6,451 bases of DNA. Origin: Saprospiraceae bacterium. Lineage in GTDB: Bacteria; Bacteroidota; Bacteroidia; Chitinophagales; Saprospiraceae. The stretch covers positions 1 to 6,451 of the forward strand of contig JALZWC010000802.1 of the NCBI GenBank assembly GCA_023300255.1, read 5' to 3'. Every line of letters starts with the position of its first letter. Within the stretch, counting starts at the first letter, position 1. The position numbers and the translations under genes are program-made. The notes under the pieces are model-generated. The model worked only from the letters and a program-made list of their open reading frames with translations, was not told the origin of the DNA and did not search any database. This document shows positions 1-6,272 of the stretch, in pieces.

Positions 1-809
1 ATTATAAATTTAAAATCGGTAATTACGAGTGCATTGCACTTAAAGATAATAGCAAAGTTATTCCGTTAACAAAACAATTCCCACAAGTGGACGAAACCGA
101 CCTACAAGCGGCACTTTCTAAATGTGGCTTGAAGGAAATGAAGCCAACCGTTGGTTTTAATTGCTTATATATCAATACAGGTTTTCATCAAATAATGATT
201 GATTGCGGCTATGCAGATCAACAACTAGGTGCTAGTATGCAAGCAGCAGGTATTCGATACGAAGATATTGAGGCAGTATTAATTACGCACGGAGATGGCG
301 ACCATATTGGCGGCCTAGCTAATTTCTCCAATGCACAATTTTATATTCCAGAAGAGGCGTATCAACTGTGGACAACAGCAAACGGGCAACAACAACTAAT
401 TAATGAATTTGAGCGGGTTTTCAAAAATATATTACCTCCTGAGGTGCTGCCAAAAAAATTAGCTCATCGACTAAAATATGGAACAGAGGTACTCCCTAGT
501 ATTCGCAATCGTACCCATTTGATTGATACGCACCATTCTATTTTTCCTGGTATCAAAATGTTGGAAGCCTTTGGCCATCGAAGTGACCATTATGCCGTAG
601 AAATTGAATCCGAAGGAGAAACCCTTTTGCATATTGTTGATGCTTTTCGACATCCTATCCAAGCGCTTCATCCAGAATGGTATTCTTTTATAGATTCCTA
701 TCCAGAACAAACAGTAGTAACTATTAAGGCTTTATTAAAAAAAGCTAAGGAGAAGAAGGCTTTGGTTTTTGGAAGTCATTTTGAATTTCCTGGCATTCAA
801 AAACTCTGA
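1..809 (+). CDS. Metallo-beta-lactamase-fold hydrolase, 5'-truncated by window edge
   Basis: This is a metallo-beta-lactamase-fold metal-dependent hydrolase that continues off the left edge. The frame is open from base 3 and encodes a typical first strand of the fold (YKFKIGNYECIALKD), so the GTG at 87 is an internal valine and the true start lies outside the window. Visible metal-ligand motifs are HGDGDH (288-305), the histidine of GHRSDH (576), the aspartate of IVDAF (639) and the histidine of GSHFEFPG (777). The first motif departs from the classical HxHxDH because the second histidine is aspartate. No signal peptide is visible in the part seen, so it is probably cytoplasmic. The substrate cannot be assigned; relatives include lactonases and other ester or thioester hydrolases. 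Its stop is 22 bases before pobA, which suggests one operon. The fold call is firm; the function is open. Confidence 0.9.
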   Translation, partial: YKFKIGNYECIALKDNSKVIPLTKQFPQVDETDLQAALSKCGLKEMKPTVGFNCLYINTGFHQIMIDCGYADQQLGASMQAAGIRYEDIEAVLITHGDGDHIGGLANFSNAQFYIPEEAYQLWTTANGQQQLINEFERVFKNILPPEVLPKKLAHRLKYGTEVLPSIRNRTHLIDTHHSIFPGIKMLEAFGHRSDHYAVEIESEGETLLHIVDAFRHPIQALHPEWYSFIDSYPEQTVVTIKALLKKAKEKKALVFGSHFEFPGIQKL

Positions 810-831
810 ATGTAGGAATAGACTAAAAAAC

Positions 832-2019
832 ATGAAAAAAATAAAAACACAAGTTGGCATCATTGGAGCAGGACCTGCTGGGCTATTACTAGCCCAAATG
901 CTATATAATCGAGGAATAGAATCAGTCATTTTGGAAAGTAGAGATAGAGCCTATGTTCGAGCTAGATTACGAGCGGGGGTACAAGAACAAAATACGGTTG
1001 ATACCTTCATTAAAGAGGGCGTAGGAGAAAAGCTACAAAAAAATTCCATGGTGCATAAAGGTATCTATCTGCATTTTAATAATGAAAAACATTATCTCAA
1101 TGTCGAAGAATTGACGGGTGGAAAAGTTGTTACTGTTTATGGCCAACAACAAGTTACCTGTGATATGATAGATATTAGAGAGGCAAATGGACTTCCTTTA
1201 TTATTCGAGGCAAAAGCTAATAAAATTACAGATTTAAGGGAGAAAAATTCTCAAATACACTTTACTCACGAAGGCGAAAAAAAAGTATTAGAATGTGATT
1301 TTATTGCTGGTTGCGATGGTTTTCATGGCATCAGCAGAAAACATATTCCGAAGAAAATTCAACAGACTTTTCAACGTACTTTTCCTTATGCTTGGTTTGG
1401 TATTTTAGCAGAAGCGCCCCCTGCTTGCCATGAGGTTATTTATGCCCATTCTGATAGAGGATTTGCTTTGCAAAGTATGCGAGGGCCTAATTTAAGTCGT
1501 TTGTATTTGCAAGTCCCAAATAATGAAGACATCAATCAATGGACTGCTGATGCTTTTTTTGATGAATTTGACAAACGAGTTGGAGCAGGATATCAAGTCA
1601 ATCGAGGAGAATTGATTAATCGAGGACTAGCTCCCATGAAAAGTTTTGTAAGTGAACCTTTACGGTATGGCAATCTATTTTTGTCTGGTGATGCCGCCCA
1701 TATTGTGCCACCAACAGGTGCAAAAGGTATGAACTTAGCGATAGCAGATGTAAAGATATTAGGCGAGGCATTCAACCGATATTATAAAGACCAAGACGAT
1801 GATTTATTAAACCGTTATTCTGAAATATGCCTGCGAAGAATTTGGAAGGTAGAACGCTTTTCCTGGTGGTGTACCACGACGACGCATATTGCTCCAAGGC
1901 AAACGAAATTTGATACCAAAATGCAGTTGGCGACACTTAGCTATTTGGTGGATTCCAAAGTAGGCGGTCATTCTTTTGCGGAGAATTATGTGGGCTTGTC
2001 TTTTCGGGAGCAATTTTAA
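832..2019 (+). CDS. pobA: 4-hydroxybenzoate 3-monooxygenase (FAD, NAD(P)H-dependent)
   Basis: This cytosolic flavoprotein hydroxylates 4-hydroxybenzoate to protocatechuate, the entry step to protocatechuate ring cleavage. The 395-residue product is almost the same length as Pseudomonas PobA (394). It has the N-terminal FAD motif GAGPAG (12-17), the CDGFHGI motif (161-167) and GDAAHIVPPTGAKGMN (286-301). From memory of the Pseudomonas enzyme, its substrate and catalytic residues all have counterparts: Tyr204, Ser215, Arg217, Arg223, Tyr225, Pro294, Asn301 and Tyr386, with FAD-contact Arg47 and Gln105. The ATG at 832 is chosen because homology begins at KTQVGIIGAG; the in-frame ATG at 769 would add 21 unrelated residues and overlap the upstream gene. 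The coenzyme-helix region reads ESRDRAYVRAR (35-45) and differs from the Pseudomonas arginine-rich version, so NADPH versus NADH preference is not settled. Confidence 0.95.
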   Translation: MKKIKTQVGIIGAGPAGLLLAQMLYNRGIESVILESRDRAYVRARLRAGVQEQNTVDTFIKEGVGEKLQKNSMVHKGIYLHFNNEKHYLNVEELTGGKVVTVYGQQQVTCDMIDIREANGLPLLFEAKANKITDLREKNSQIHFTHEGEKKVLECDFIAGCDGFHGISRKHIPKKIQQTFQRTFPYAWFGILAEAPPACHEVIYAHSDRGFALQSMRGPNLSRLYLQVPNNEDINQWTADAFFDEFDKRVGAGYQVNRGELINRGLAPMKSFVSEPLRYGNLFLSGDAAHIVPPTGAKGMNLAIADVKILGEAFNRYYKDQDDDLLNRYSEICLRRIWKVERFSWWCTTTTHIAPRQTKFDTKMQLATLSYLVDSKVGGHSFAENYVGLSFREQF

Positions 2020-2022
2020 TTA

Positions 2023-2124
2023 AGCAGGAGTCAGGTGTAAGGGGTCAGCGAGAAAGCTAAAATATTTCATTAATTCTATTCTCTTTAAGTCTCTAAATCT
2101 GACCCCCGACAGCTCACCCCTGAT
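2023..2124. repeat. Imperfect inverted repeat built of degenerate 7-base units
   Basis: The gap between pobA and the next gene holds two facing arms, 2023-2048 and 2099-2124. They are complementary at 20 of 26 positions, and the innermost eight (GGGGTCAG / CTGACCCC) match perfectly. The AT-rich spacer is 50 bases. Each arm reads as consecutive heptads: AGCAGGA, GTCAGGT, GTAAGGG, GTCAGCG on the left; on the reverse complement of the right arm ATCAGGG, GTGAGCT, GTCGGGG, GTCAGAT. The arms are much richer in G and C than the surroundings. If pobA and the downstream gene are co-transcribed, this would form a stem-loop in the message. It resembles a dispersed intergenic repeat more than a terminator, since no T-tract follows. 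Confidence 0.65.
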
Positions 2125-2154
2125 ATCTAATAACTTATAAATTTTCATTTAAAC

Positions 2155-2754
2155 ATGGCACATCTAAAACCATTAGCAAAAAACTTACATCCAGAACTAG
2201 AACCAAAACTAGACCATTATCAAGCTACCCGTGGCTTTATTCCCAATAGCATTCTAACCATGCAGCGTCGTCCTGAAATCGCAAAAGCATTCATGCAAAT
2301 GAATAAGGTGGTGTTGTATGAAGGAACCGTTTCTGAAGAATTAAAAATGTTAATTAGCTTGATAGCTAGTCAGGCAGCAGGTTGCAAATATTGCCAAGCA
2401 CACATGGCCAATCTTTCAAAAATTTATAAAGCATCTAAAGAAAAAATTGAAGCAGTATGGGAATTTCAAACCTCCTCGTTATTTACGGATGCAGAACGGG
2501 CAGCTTTAAATTTAGCCTTTAAAGGAGCCTTAGTTCCGAATGAAGCAAATGCTGCTGATTTTGACGAAGTAAAGAAATATTTTGATGAAGGACAGATTGT
2601 AGAAATTGTAGCCTCTCTAGCTTTGTTTGGTTTTCTCAATCGGTGGAATGATACGATGGCTACGGATTTGGAGGATTACCCTAAGGAAGTTGCTACAGAA
2701 TTGATTAGTGCTAAAGGCTGGGATGTAGGTAAGCATGGTGGTGACTTAAAATAA
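2155..2754 (+). CDS. AhpD-like / carboxymuconolactone decarboxylase family protein
   Basis: This 199-residue, all-helical cytosolic protein belongs to the AhpD/carboxymuconolactone decarboxylase superfamily. It carries the redox signature GCKYCQAHMA, with Cys77, Cys80 and His83 forming the CxxCxxH site of alkylhydroperoxidase-type members, preceded by the usual VSEELKMLISLIAS helix (59-72). True PcaC decarboxylases are shorter, about 130 residues, and lack this cysteine pair, so it should not be called PcaC despite the pobA neighbour. A thiol peroxidase or disulfide reductase role is the family expectation. It may remove hydrogen peroxide released by uncoupled turnover of the upstream hydroxylase, but that is inference. 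The ATG at 2155 has an A/T-rich leader with no Shine-Dalgarno. It follows pobA by 135 bases, across the inverted repeat, and faces the symporter gene convergently. Confidence 0.85.
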   Translation: MAHLKPLAKNLHPELEPKLDHYQATRGFIPNSILTMQRRPEIAKAFMQMNKVVLYEGTVSEELKMLISLIASQAAGCKYCQAHMANLSKIYKASKEKIEAVWEFQTSSLFTDAERAALNLAFKGALVPNEANAADFDEVKKYFDEGQIVEIVASLALFGFLNRWNDTMATDLEDYPKEVATELISAKGWDVGKHGGDLK

Positions 2755-2800
2755 GAAAGTAAGTAAAAATGTGATCTAAATAAGATTCAATACAAAACGA

Positions 2801-2830
2801 TAGGTGTTTAATTTTCTACCTGTAAAACAC
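2801..2830. terminator. Possible weak bidirectional terminator between convergent genes
   Basis: The 92-base gap between two convergent stop codons contains GTGTTT (2804-2809) facing AAACAC (2825-2830) across a 15-base loop, with A/T-rich flanks on both sides. The stem is only six base pairs. The position is where a shared terminator would be expected, but the sequence support is slight. Confidence 0.25.
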
Positions 2831-2846
2831 TCAATTAAAAACATCA

Positions 2847-4526
2847 CTAATGCCCATTAGCCTCCCCCACTCCTTTAGGATACCGAATACGCTCCACCAT
2901 TTGCTGCACCTCCAAAGGCGGCTCATTTCCATAATACTTATTCACCAAAAAGGTAGTTGTAAAATTCAACAGCATCCCGACAACACCGATACCTTGGGAA
3001 GAAATATTCATCCAATATCCATCAGCTTTACCGCCCAGAAATTCATGATAAACGATATAGGAAACGACAAAAATTAAACCTACTAACATTCCGGCAATCG
3101 CTCCTTCCTTCGCTACTTTTTTAAAGAAAATGCCCATCAAAATAGCAGGAAAGAAAGTAGAAGCAGCAATACTAAATGCCAAAGCAACGGTCTGAATAAT
3201 AAATCCTGGTGGATTGATCCCAAAATAAATACCAAATAAAAGCGCTATAGCAATACATATTCGAGAAATGGTTAGCTCTCTTTGATCAGACATGTCGGGG
3301 TGTAATTGTTCTTTAATAAGGTCGTGCGCAATAGAAGATGAAATTACCAATAACAAACCTGCAGCCGTAGATAAAGCCGCAGCCAAAGCCCCCGCTGCAA
3401 CCAAGGCAATTATCCAATTAGGCAGATTCGCAATTTCGGGAATTGCCAAGAAAGTAATATCAAAATCAATTTTTAATTCATTGGCGGCACCTCCTATAAA
3501 TTGGATAATACCATCTCCATTTTTATCGGTAAAAGATAAGAAATCCGTTTGTTCCCAAACTTTAAACCAGTCTGGCGCACTAGCATAAGGAATATTATTT
3601 AAGCTTTCTAACATCAAGGTTCTCGAAAAAACAGCTAAGGCAGGAGTCGCCAGAAAAACAATAGATATTAATAAAAGTGTATATGCAACTGATTTACGAG
3701 CATCACTTACTTTCGGTACGGTAAAATAGCGAATGATGATATGAGGCATACCTGCCGTCCCTAACATTAGCGTCAAGCCAATAAAAAACATATCTATAGT
3801 AGGTCGTCTTTGAGCGGTAAATTCTTTAAAACCAAACTCCGTACTTAAAGCATCTAATTTATCTAATAAGTAAACACCATCTGCAGTTTTTCCTCCCCAA
3901 CTAGTGAATACAAAAGGATCATTCATTACCATCACAGAAAGATAAATGATGGGCACTAAAAAGGCAAAACCCAATATACAAAACTGCGCTACTTGAGTAT
4001 AGGTAATTCCTTTCATTCCACCCAACACCGCATAAAAGAAAACAATTCCTGCGCCGATTACAACGCCCCATTCTTTAGAGACATGTAGGAAATGAGAGAA
4101 CACTACACCCACTCCTTTCATTTGTCCGGCTAAATAAGTCAAGGTTATAAAGACTGCACAAACGACCGCTAAAGTCCGTGCGGTATTAGAATAATAACGG
4201 TCTCCTATAAAATCGGGAATAGTAAATTTCCCGAATTTCCGCAAGTATGGCGCAATCAAAATACCTAATAATAGAAAACCTCCAGGAGGGCCTAATAAAT
4301 AAACGGCTGCATCAAAACCTAAATAAGCGATTAATCCAGGCACAGATAACATAGTTGCCACCGACATAAAATCAGCGGCAGTTGCCATAGCATTCGCCAA
4401 TGGAGATACTCCGCCTCCTGCTACATAAAAATCATCCGTTGATTTAGCTCTACTTATCCAAGCAATTACCCCATAAATCAAAAAGGTAATACTGACGAAT
4501 ATAATTGTTAAAAGTTGGGTACTCAC
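2847..4526 (-). CDS. Sodium:solute symporter large subunit, VC_2705 / acetate-permease-like
   Basis: This inner-membrane secondary transporter of the sodium:solute symporter family has 559 residues and about 13 hydrophobic helices. Family marks are DDFYVAGGGV (31-40) after helix 1, ATAADFMSVATML (48-60), GKFTIPDFIGDRYYS (99-113) and the helix ALSTAAGLLLVISSSIAHDL (384-403), which in this fold supplies sodium-site hydroxyls. The subfamily is the one that pairs with a small two-helix subunit, encoded just upstream, and is usually annotated as a cation/acetate or short-chain carboxylate symporter. The substrate is not provable here. The start is GTG (complement of 4524-4526); it gives the expected N-terminus and there is no nearby in-frame ATG. 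A loop at 334-343 (DKNGDGIIQF) looks like an EF-hand calcium site. The start codon lies seven bases from the heptad hairpin, so translation may be influenced by it. Confidence 0.9.
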   Translation of the reverse strand: MSTQLLTIIFVSITFLIYGVIAWISRAKSTDDFYVAGGGVSPLANAMATAADFMSVATMLSVPGLIAYLGFDAAVYLLGPPGGFLLLGILIAPYLRKFGKFTIPDFIGDRYYSNTARTLAVVCAVFITLTYLAGQMKGVGVVFSHFLHVSKEWGVVIGAGIVFFYAVLGGMKGITYTQVAQFCILGFAFLVPIIYLSVMVMNDPFVFTSWGGKTADGVYLLDKLDALSTEFGFKEFTAQRRPTIDMFFIGLTLMLGTAGMPHIIIRYFTVPKVSDARKSVAYTLLLISIVFLATPALAVFSRTLMLESLNNIPYASAPDWFKVWEQTDFLSFTDKNGDGIIQFIGGAANELKIDFDITFLAIPEIANLPNWIIALVAAGALAAALSTAAGLLLVISSSIAHDLIKEQLHPDMSDQRELTISRICIAIALLFGIYFGINPPGFIIQTVALAFSIAASTFFPAILMGIFFKKVAKEGAIAGMLVGLIFVVSYIVYHEFLGGKADGYWMNISSQGIGVVGMLLNFTTTFLVNKYYGNEPPLEVQQMVERIRYPKGVGEANGH

Positions 4527-4533
4527 TTTTTAT

Positions 4534-4644
4534 AGGTAAGAGGTAAGAGGTAAAAAGTAAAAAGTAATAGGTAAGAAGTAAGAAGTAAGAGGTAGCACAT
4601 GTGATTACTTATTACCTATTACTTCTTACCTATTACTTTTACCT
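4534..4644. repeat. Heptad-repeat hairpin between the two symporter genes
   Basis: Nine consecutive 7-base units run from 4534 to 4596 (AGGTAAG, AGGTAAG, AGGTAAA, AAGTAAA, AAGTAAT, AGGTAAG, AAGTAAG, AAGTAAG, AGGTAGC). Six facing units occupy 4604-4644 on the other strand (AGGTAA, AAGTAAT, AGGTAAG, AAGTAAT, AGGTAAT, AAGTAAT, read on the minus strand). At the centre is the perfect palindrome CACATGTG (4596-4603). Bases 4562-4581 pair perfectly with 4619-4638, and the stem continues imperfectly to the centre. The element fills essentially the entire intercistronic space: it overlaps the TAG stop of the small subunit (4643-4645) and ends seven bases before the GTG of the large subunit. In the message it would form a long AU-rich stem-loop directly before the second gene. 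Confidence 0.85.
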
Positions 4645-4894
4645 AATCATTAACACCATATTTATTATCTAGTCGATTCATTAAATGCGCATAGACAAAT
4701 AATAAGATGACAAAAACAATAATACTGCCTTGGAAGGCAAACCAGAAACCTAATTTAAAACCACCAATTTGGAAATTATTCAGCTGATCTACCAGTAATA
4801 TTGGGAAAACAAGGCCAACTATGAACCATATTGCCAATAGGACTATAAGAATCCTTAGATTGGCTTTCCAATAAGCTTCTAAGTTATCGTTCAT
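4643..4894 (-). CDS. Sodium:solute symporter small subunit (DUF4212 family)
   Basis: This 83-residue inner-membrane protein has two hydrophobic helices, about residues 13-35 and 46-70, with a short polar N-terminus containing YWKANLR. The second helix begins with the family hallmark GGFKLGFWFAFQGS (44-57) and ends in YAHLMNRLD. Length, pattern and position immediately upstream of the large symporter identify it as the small subunit that accompanies VC_2705-type transporters; its exact role in transport is not well defined in the family. The ATG start (complement of 4892-4894) has an A/T-rich leader with no Shine-Dalgarno. The two genes are 116 bases apart because of the intervening heptad hairpin, whereas such pairs are commonly close together. 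The stop codon lies at the edge of that repeat. Confidence 0.9.
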   Translation of the reverse strand: MNDNLEAYWKANLRILIVLLAIWFIVGLVFPILLVDQLNNFQIGGFKLGFWFAFQGSIIVFVILLFVYAHLMNRLDNKYGVND

Positions 4895-5027
4895 TGTTTT
4901 TATTTTTATAAATGAGCAAACTGACTGTGGAGGTTACGTATAAGTAGTGGTAGTGGTAAGTGGATCGAATTGAAAGTTAAAAAGTTGATAAAAAATGAAG
5001 TCTGAAATAAAAAATATACTTCTTCTC

Positions 5028-6122
5028 CTATTCTATTGTAGCAGATTCCATAACATCCTCCGCTACCTTCATATTCTTTATCCATTCACTAACTAATGCA
5101 ACACCTTCCGTATGAACTAAACTCCGTCCTAATTCAGGCATCATTGCTCCTGGATTACTGGAACCCATTCTGTAGACCATAATAGATTCCTCTGGATTAC
5201 CAGGTACAATAGAGTAGGTATGTCCACCTGTACCTGCACCTGCGGAAACCGTTGCTTTGTAGATACCTAAATTTAAATCCAATGGCTGATTGGCTGTTAA
5301 GTGTAGACCAGAAGTATTGGCCGAACCAGTTGGGTTGTGACAATGTGCACAATTAATATCAAGATATGCCATGGTTCTTTCATGTAAAGTACCTGTTTTT
5401 TCCTGATCCCAAGTAGCTACTTTTGGATGGGTTTGACTAGCGTCATACCCTTTTAAATAACCGACAGATACCCATTTTTCTAATTGATTCATTTCGCCAT
5501 CGGCATAGACAAAATCTTTATTTAGGTTACGTACTTTAGGACCAATTGGTATTTGTTGTTTGCCATCCTGATGACAACTTTTACATTGGTTTTTATTAGG
5601 AATAATATAATTGGTGGTTTGTGCTTGACCATTTACATTCACCCATTTGACTTCTTTTATATCTCCAATTACTTCATGAAAAGCCTCTGTCTGTTCATCA
5701 TTCCAAATATATCCAATCGCTTCCCACTCTGGCCCTCGATTAACTAACAAACGAGTTTCCATAATTCGTCTCCCTTTAGCCGCATCGGTTTCATCATTTT
5801 CATAATAAAAATTTTTTATCAATACCGCTCCTTCTGGAAAATCTAAGACTCGATCTTCCGTATAGCTGGCACTAGTTCCTTCGGGCATCCAAACAAACCT
5901 TGCTTTGTGTGCATAATCAGAAAATAACGGAGAATTTAAATCATAGGGAATAACGCGATCACTCGGCTGTAAGTCTGCCAAATTGTCTTCAAAAAATTGA
6001 TATTGAGATAATTTTTCGTGCGGTGTAGTAGGGATATTTATACTTTGATTACCAACCTTACAATTGGTAATCAAAACAATAAATCCGAAAAGTGCGATCG
6101 CTATAATTGAAATTTTCTTCAT
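5028..6122 (-). CDS. SO2930-family dihaem c-type cytochrome, probable lipoprotein
   Basis: This exported electron-transfer protein of 364 residues carries two covalent haem c sites, CKSCH (180-184) and CAHCH (258-262). The N-terminus is a signal peptide with a hydrophobic core (4-18) ending at LITNC, so Cys21 is a plausible lipidation site, although Asn before the cysteine is not the classical lipobox. NSPLFSDYAHKARFVWMPEG (63-82), FPEGAVLIKNFYY (95-107) and the late MMPELGRS (327-334), where a Met may be an axial haem ligand, fit the family often named SO2930/HNE_0200. Members are expected to be periplasmic or membrane-attached, and their redox partner is unknown. It lies upstream of the symporter genes on the same strand with a 133-base gap, so co-transcription is possible but unproven. 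No transposition damage or frameshift is visible. Confidence 0.88.
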   Translation of the reverse strand: MKKISIIAIALFGFIVLITNCKVGNQSINIPTTPHEKLSQYQFFEDNLADLQPSDRVIPYDLNSPLFSDYAHKARFVWMPEGTSASYTEDRVLDFPEGAVLIKNFYYENDETDAAKGRRIMETRLLVNRGPEWEAIGYIWNDEQTEAFHEVIGDIKEVKWVNVNGQAQTTNYIIPNKNQCKSCHQDGKQQIPIGPKVRNLNKDFVYADGEMNQLEKWVSVGYLKGYDASQTHPKVATWDQEKTGTLHERTMAYLDINCAHCHNPTGSANTSGLHLTANQPLDLNLGIYKATVSAGAGTGGHTYSIVPGNPEESIMVYRMGSSNPGAMMPELGRSLVHTEGVALVSEWIKNMKVAEDVMESATIE

Positions 6123-6169
6123 TCTGTCTACTCTCTTTTATCTTACTATGAATACTTAATAGGGTCGTG

Positions 6170-6195
6170 TATTAAAAGAGTCTATTAAAAGAGTA
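6170..6195 (+). repeat. Tandem 13-bp direct repeat
   Basis: TATTAAAAGAGTC (6170-6182) is followed at once by TATTAAAAGAGTA (6183-6195), differing only in the last base. It overlaps the left inverted end of the putative MITE. A related inverted copy, TCTACTCTCTTTTA, lies in the cytochrome leader at 6127-6140. Confidence 0.7.
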
Positions 6196-6200
6196 GATAA

Positions 6201-6233
6201 ATGTTTACTAAACCTTTGAGGTTTAGTAAACAT
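6201..6233. repeat. Perfect 15-bp stem hairpin
   Basis: ATGTTTACTAAACCT (6201-6215) and AGGTTTAGTAAACAT (6219-6233) are perfect reverse complements separated by the three bases TTG. The structure lies close to the middle of the putative MITE. No T-run follows on either strand, so a Rho-independent terminator is not the preferred reading. A dispersed palindromic repeat or a protein-binding palindrome are the alternatives. Confidence 0.8.
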
Positions 6234-6272
6234 AGAGCCTTCCTTCAACTTGTTTAAGACACTACCCTTAAT

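Larger units (their letters stand above)
6162..6267. mobile_element. Probable MITE with terminal inverted repeats and 6-bp target duplication
   Basis: The ends GGGTCGTGTATTAAA (6162-6176) and TTTAAGACACTACCC (6253-6267) are inverted repeats matching at 13 of 15 positions. They are flanked directly by identical TTAATA copies (6156-6161 and 6268-6273), as a target-site duplication would be. The 106-bp interior encodes nothing and has a perfect hairpin near its centre. These are the marks of a non-autonomous miniature transposable element. No transposase is present to name the parent insertion-sequence family. It lies 39 bases upstream of the cytochrome start codon. Confidence 0.55.

Noticed and set aside
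87..89. GTG at 87 as the start of the MBL-fold gene
   Set aside because: The frame is open to the window edge and encodes the expected first beta strand of the fold, so this codon is an internal valine.
769..831. In-frame upstream ATG for PobA at 769
   Set aside because: It would add 21 residues without family counterpart and overlap the MBL gene by 41 bases; conserved sequence begins at the ATG at 832.
2155..2754. Calling this gene PcaC (4-carboxymuconolactone decarboxylase) because pobA is next to it
   Set aside because: It is longer than PcaC and has the CxxCxxH redox motif of AhpD-like proteins, which PcaC lacks.
2756..2790. GTAAGTAAAAATGTGATC after the AhpD-like gene as a half heptad element
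   Set aside because: Only two units resemble the heptads and there is no facing arm, so the likeness to the 4534-4644 element is not convincing.
2850..3077. Plus-strand open frames of 75 and 98 codons (2850-3077, 3292-3588) opposite the symporter
   Set aside because: They lie wholly inside a strongly conserved membrane-transporter gene on the other strand and show no recognisable protein features.
4990..5024. Terminator after the cytochrome gene (GAAGT...ACTTC followed by T-run on the minus strand)
   Set aside because: The stem is only five base pairs with a loop of about 16 bases; too weak to annotate.
5553..5747. Plus-strand 64-codon frame opposite the cytochrome, and minus-strand frames opposite the MBL and pobA genes
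   Set aside because: Each is antisense to a well-supported gene and has no family signature.
6123..6200. Bacteroidota-type promoter (TTG ... TAnnTTTG) for the cytochrome gene
   Set aside because: No TAnnTTTG element with correctly spaced -33 sequence could be found; none was seen before the other genes either.
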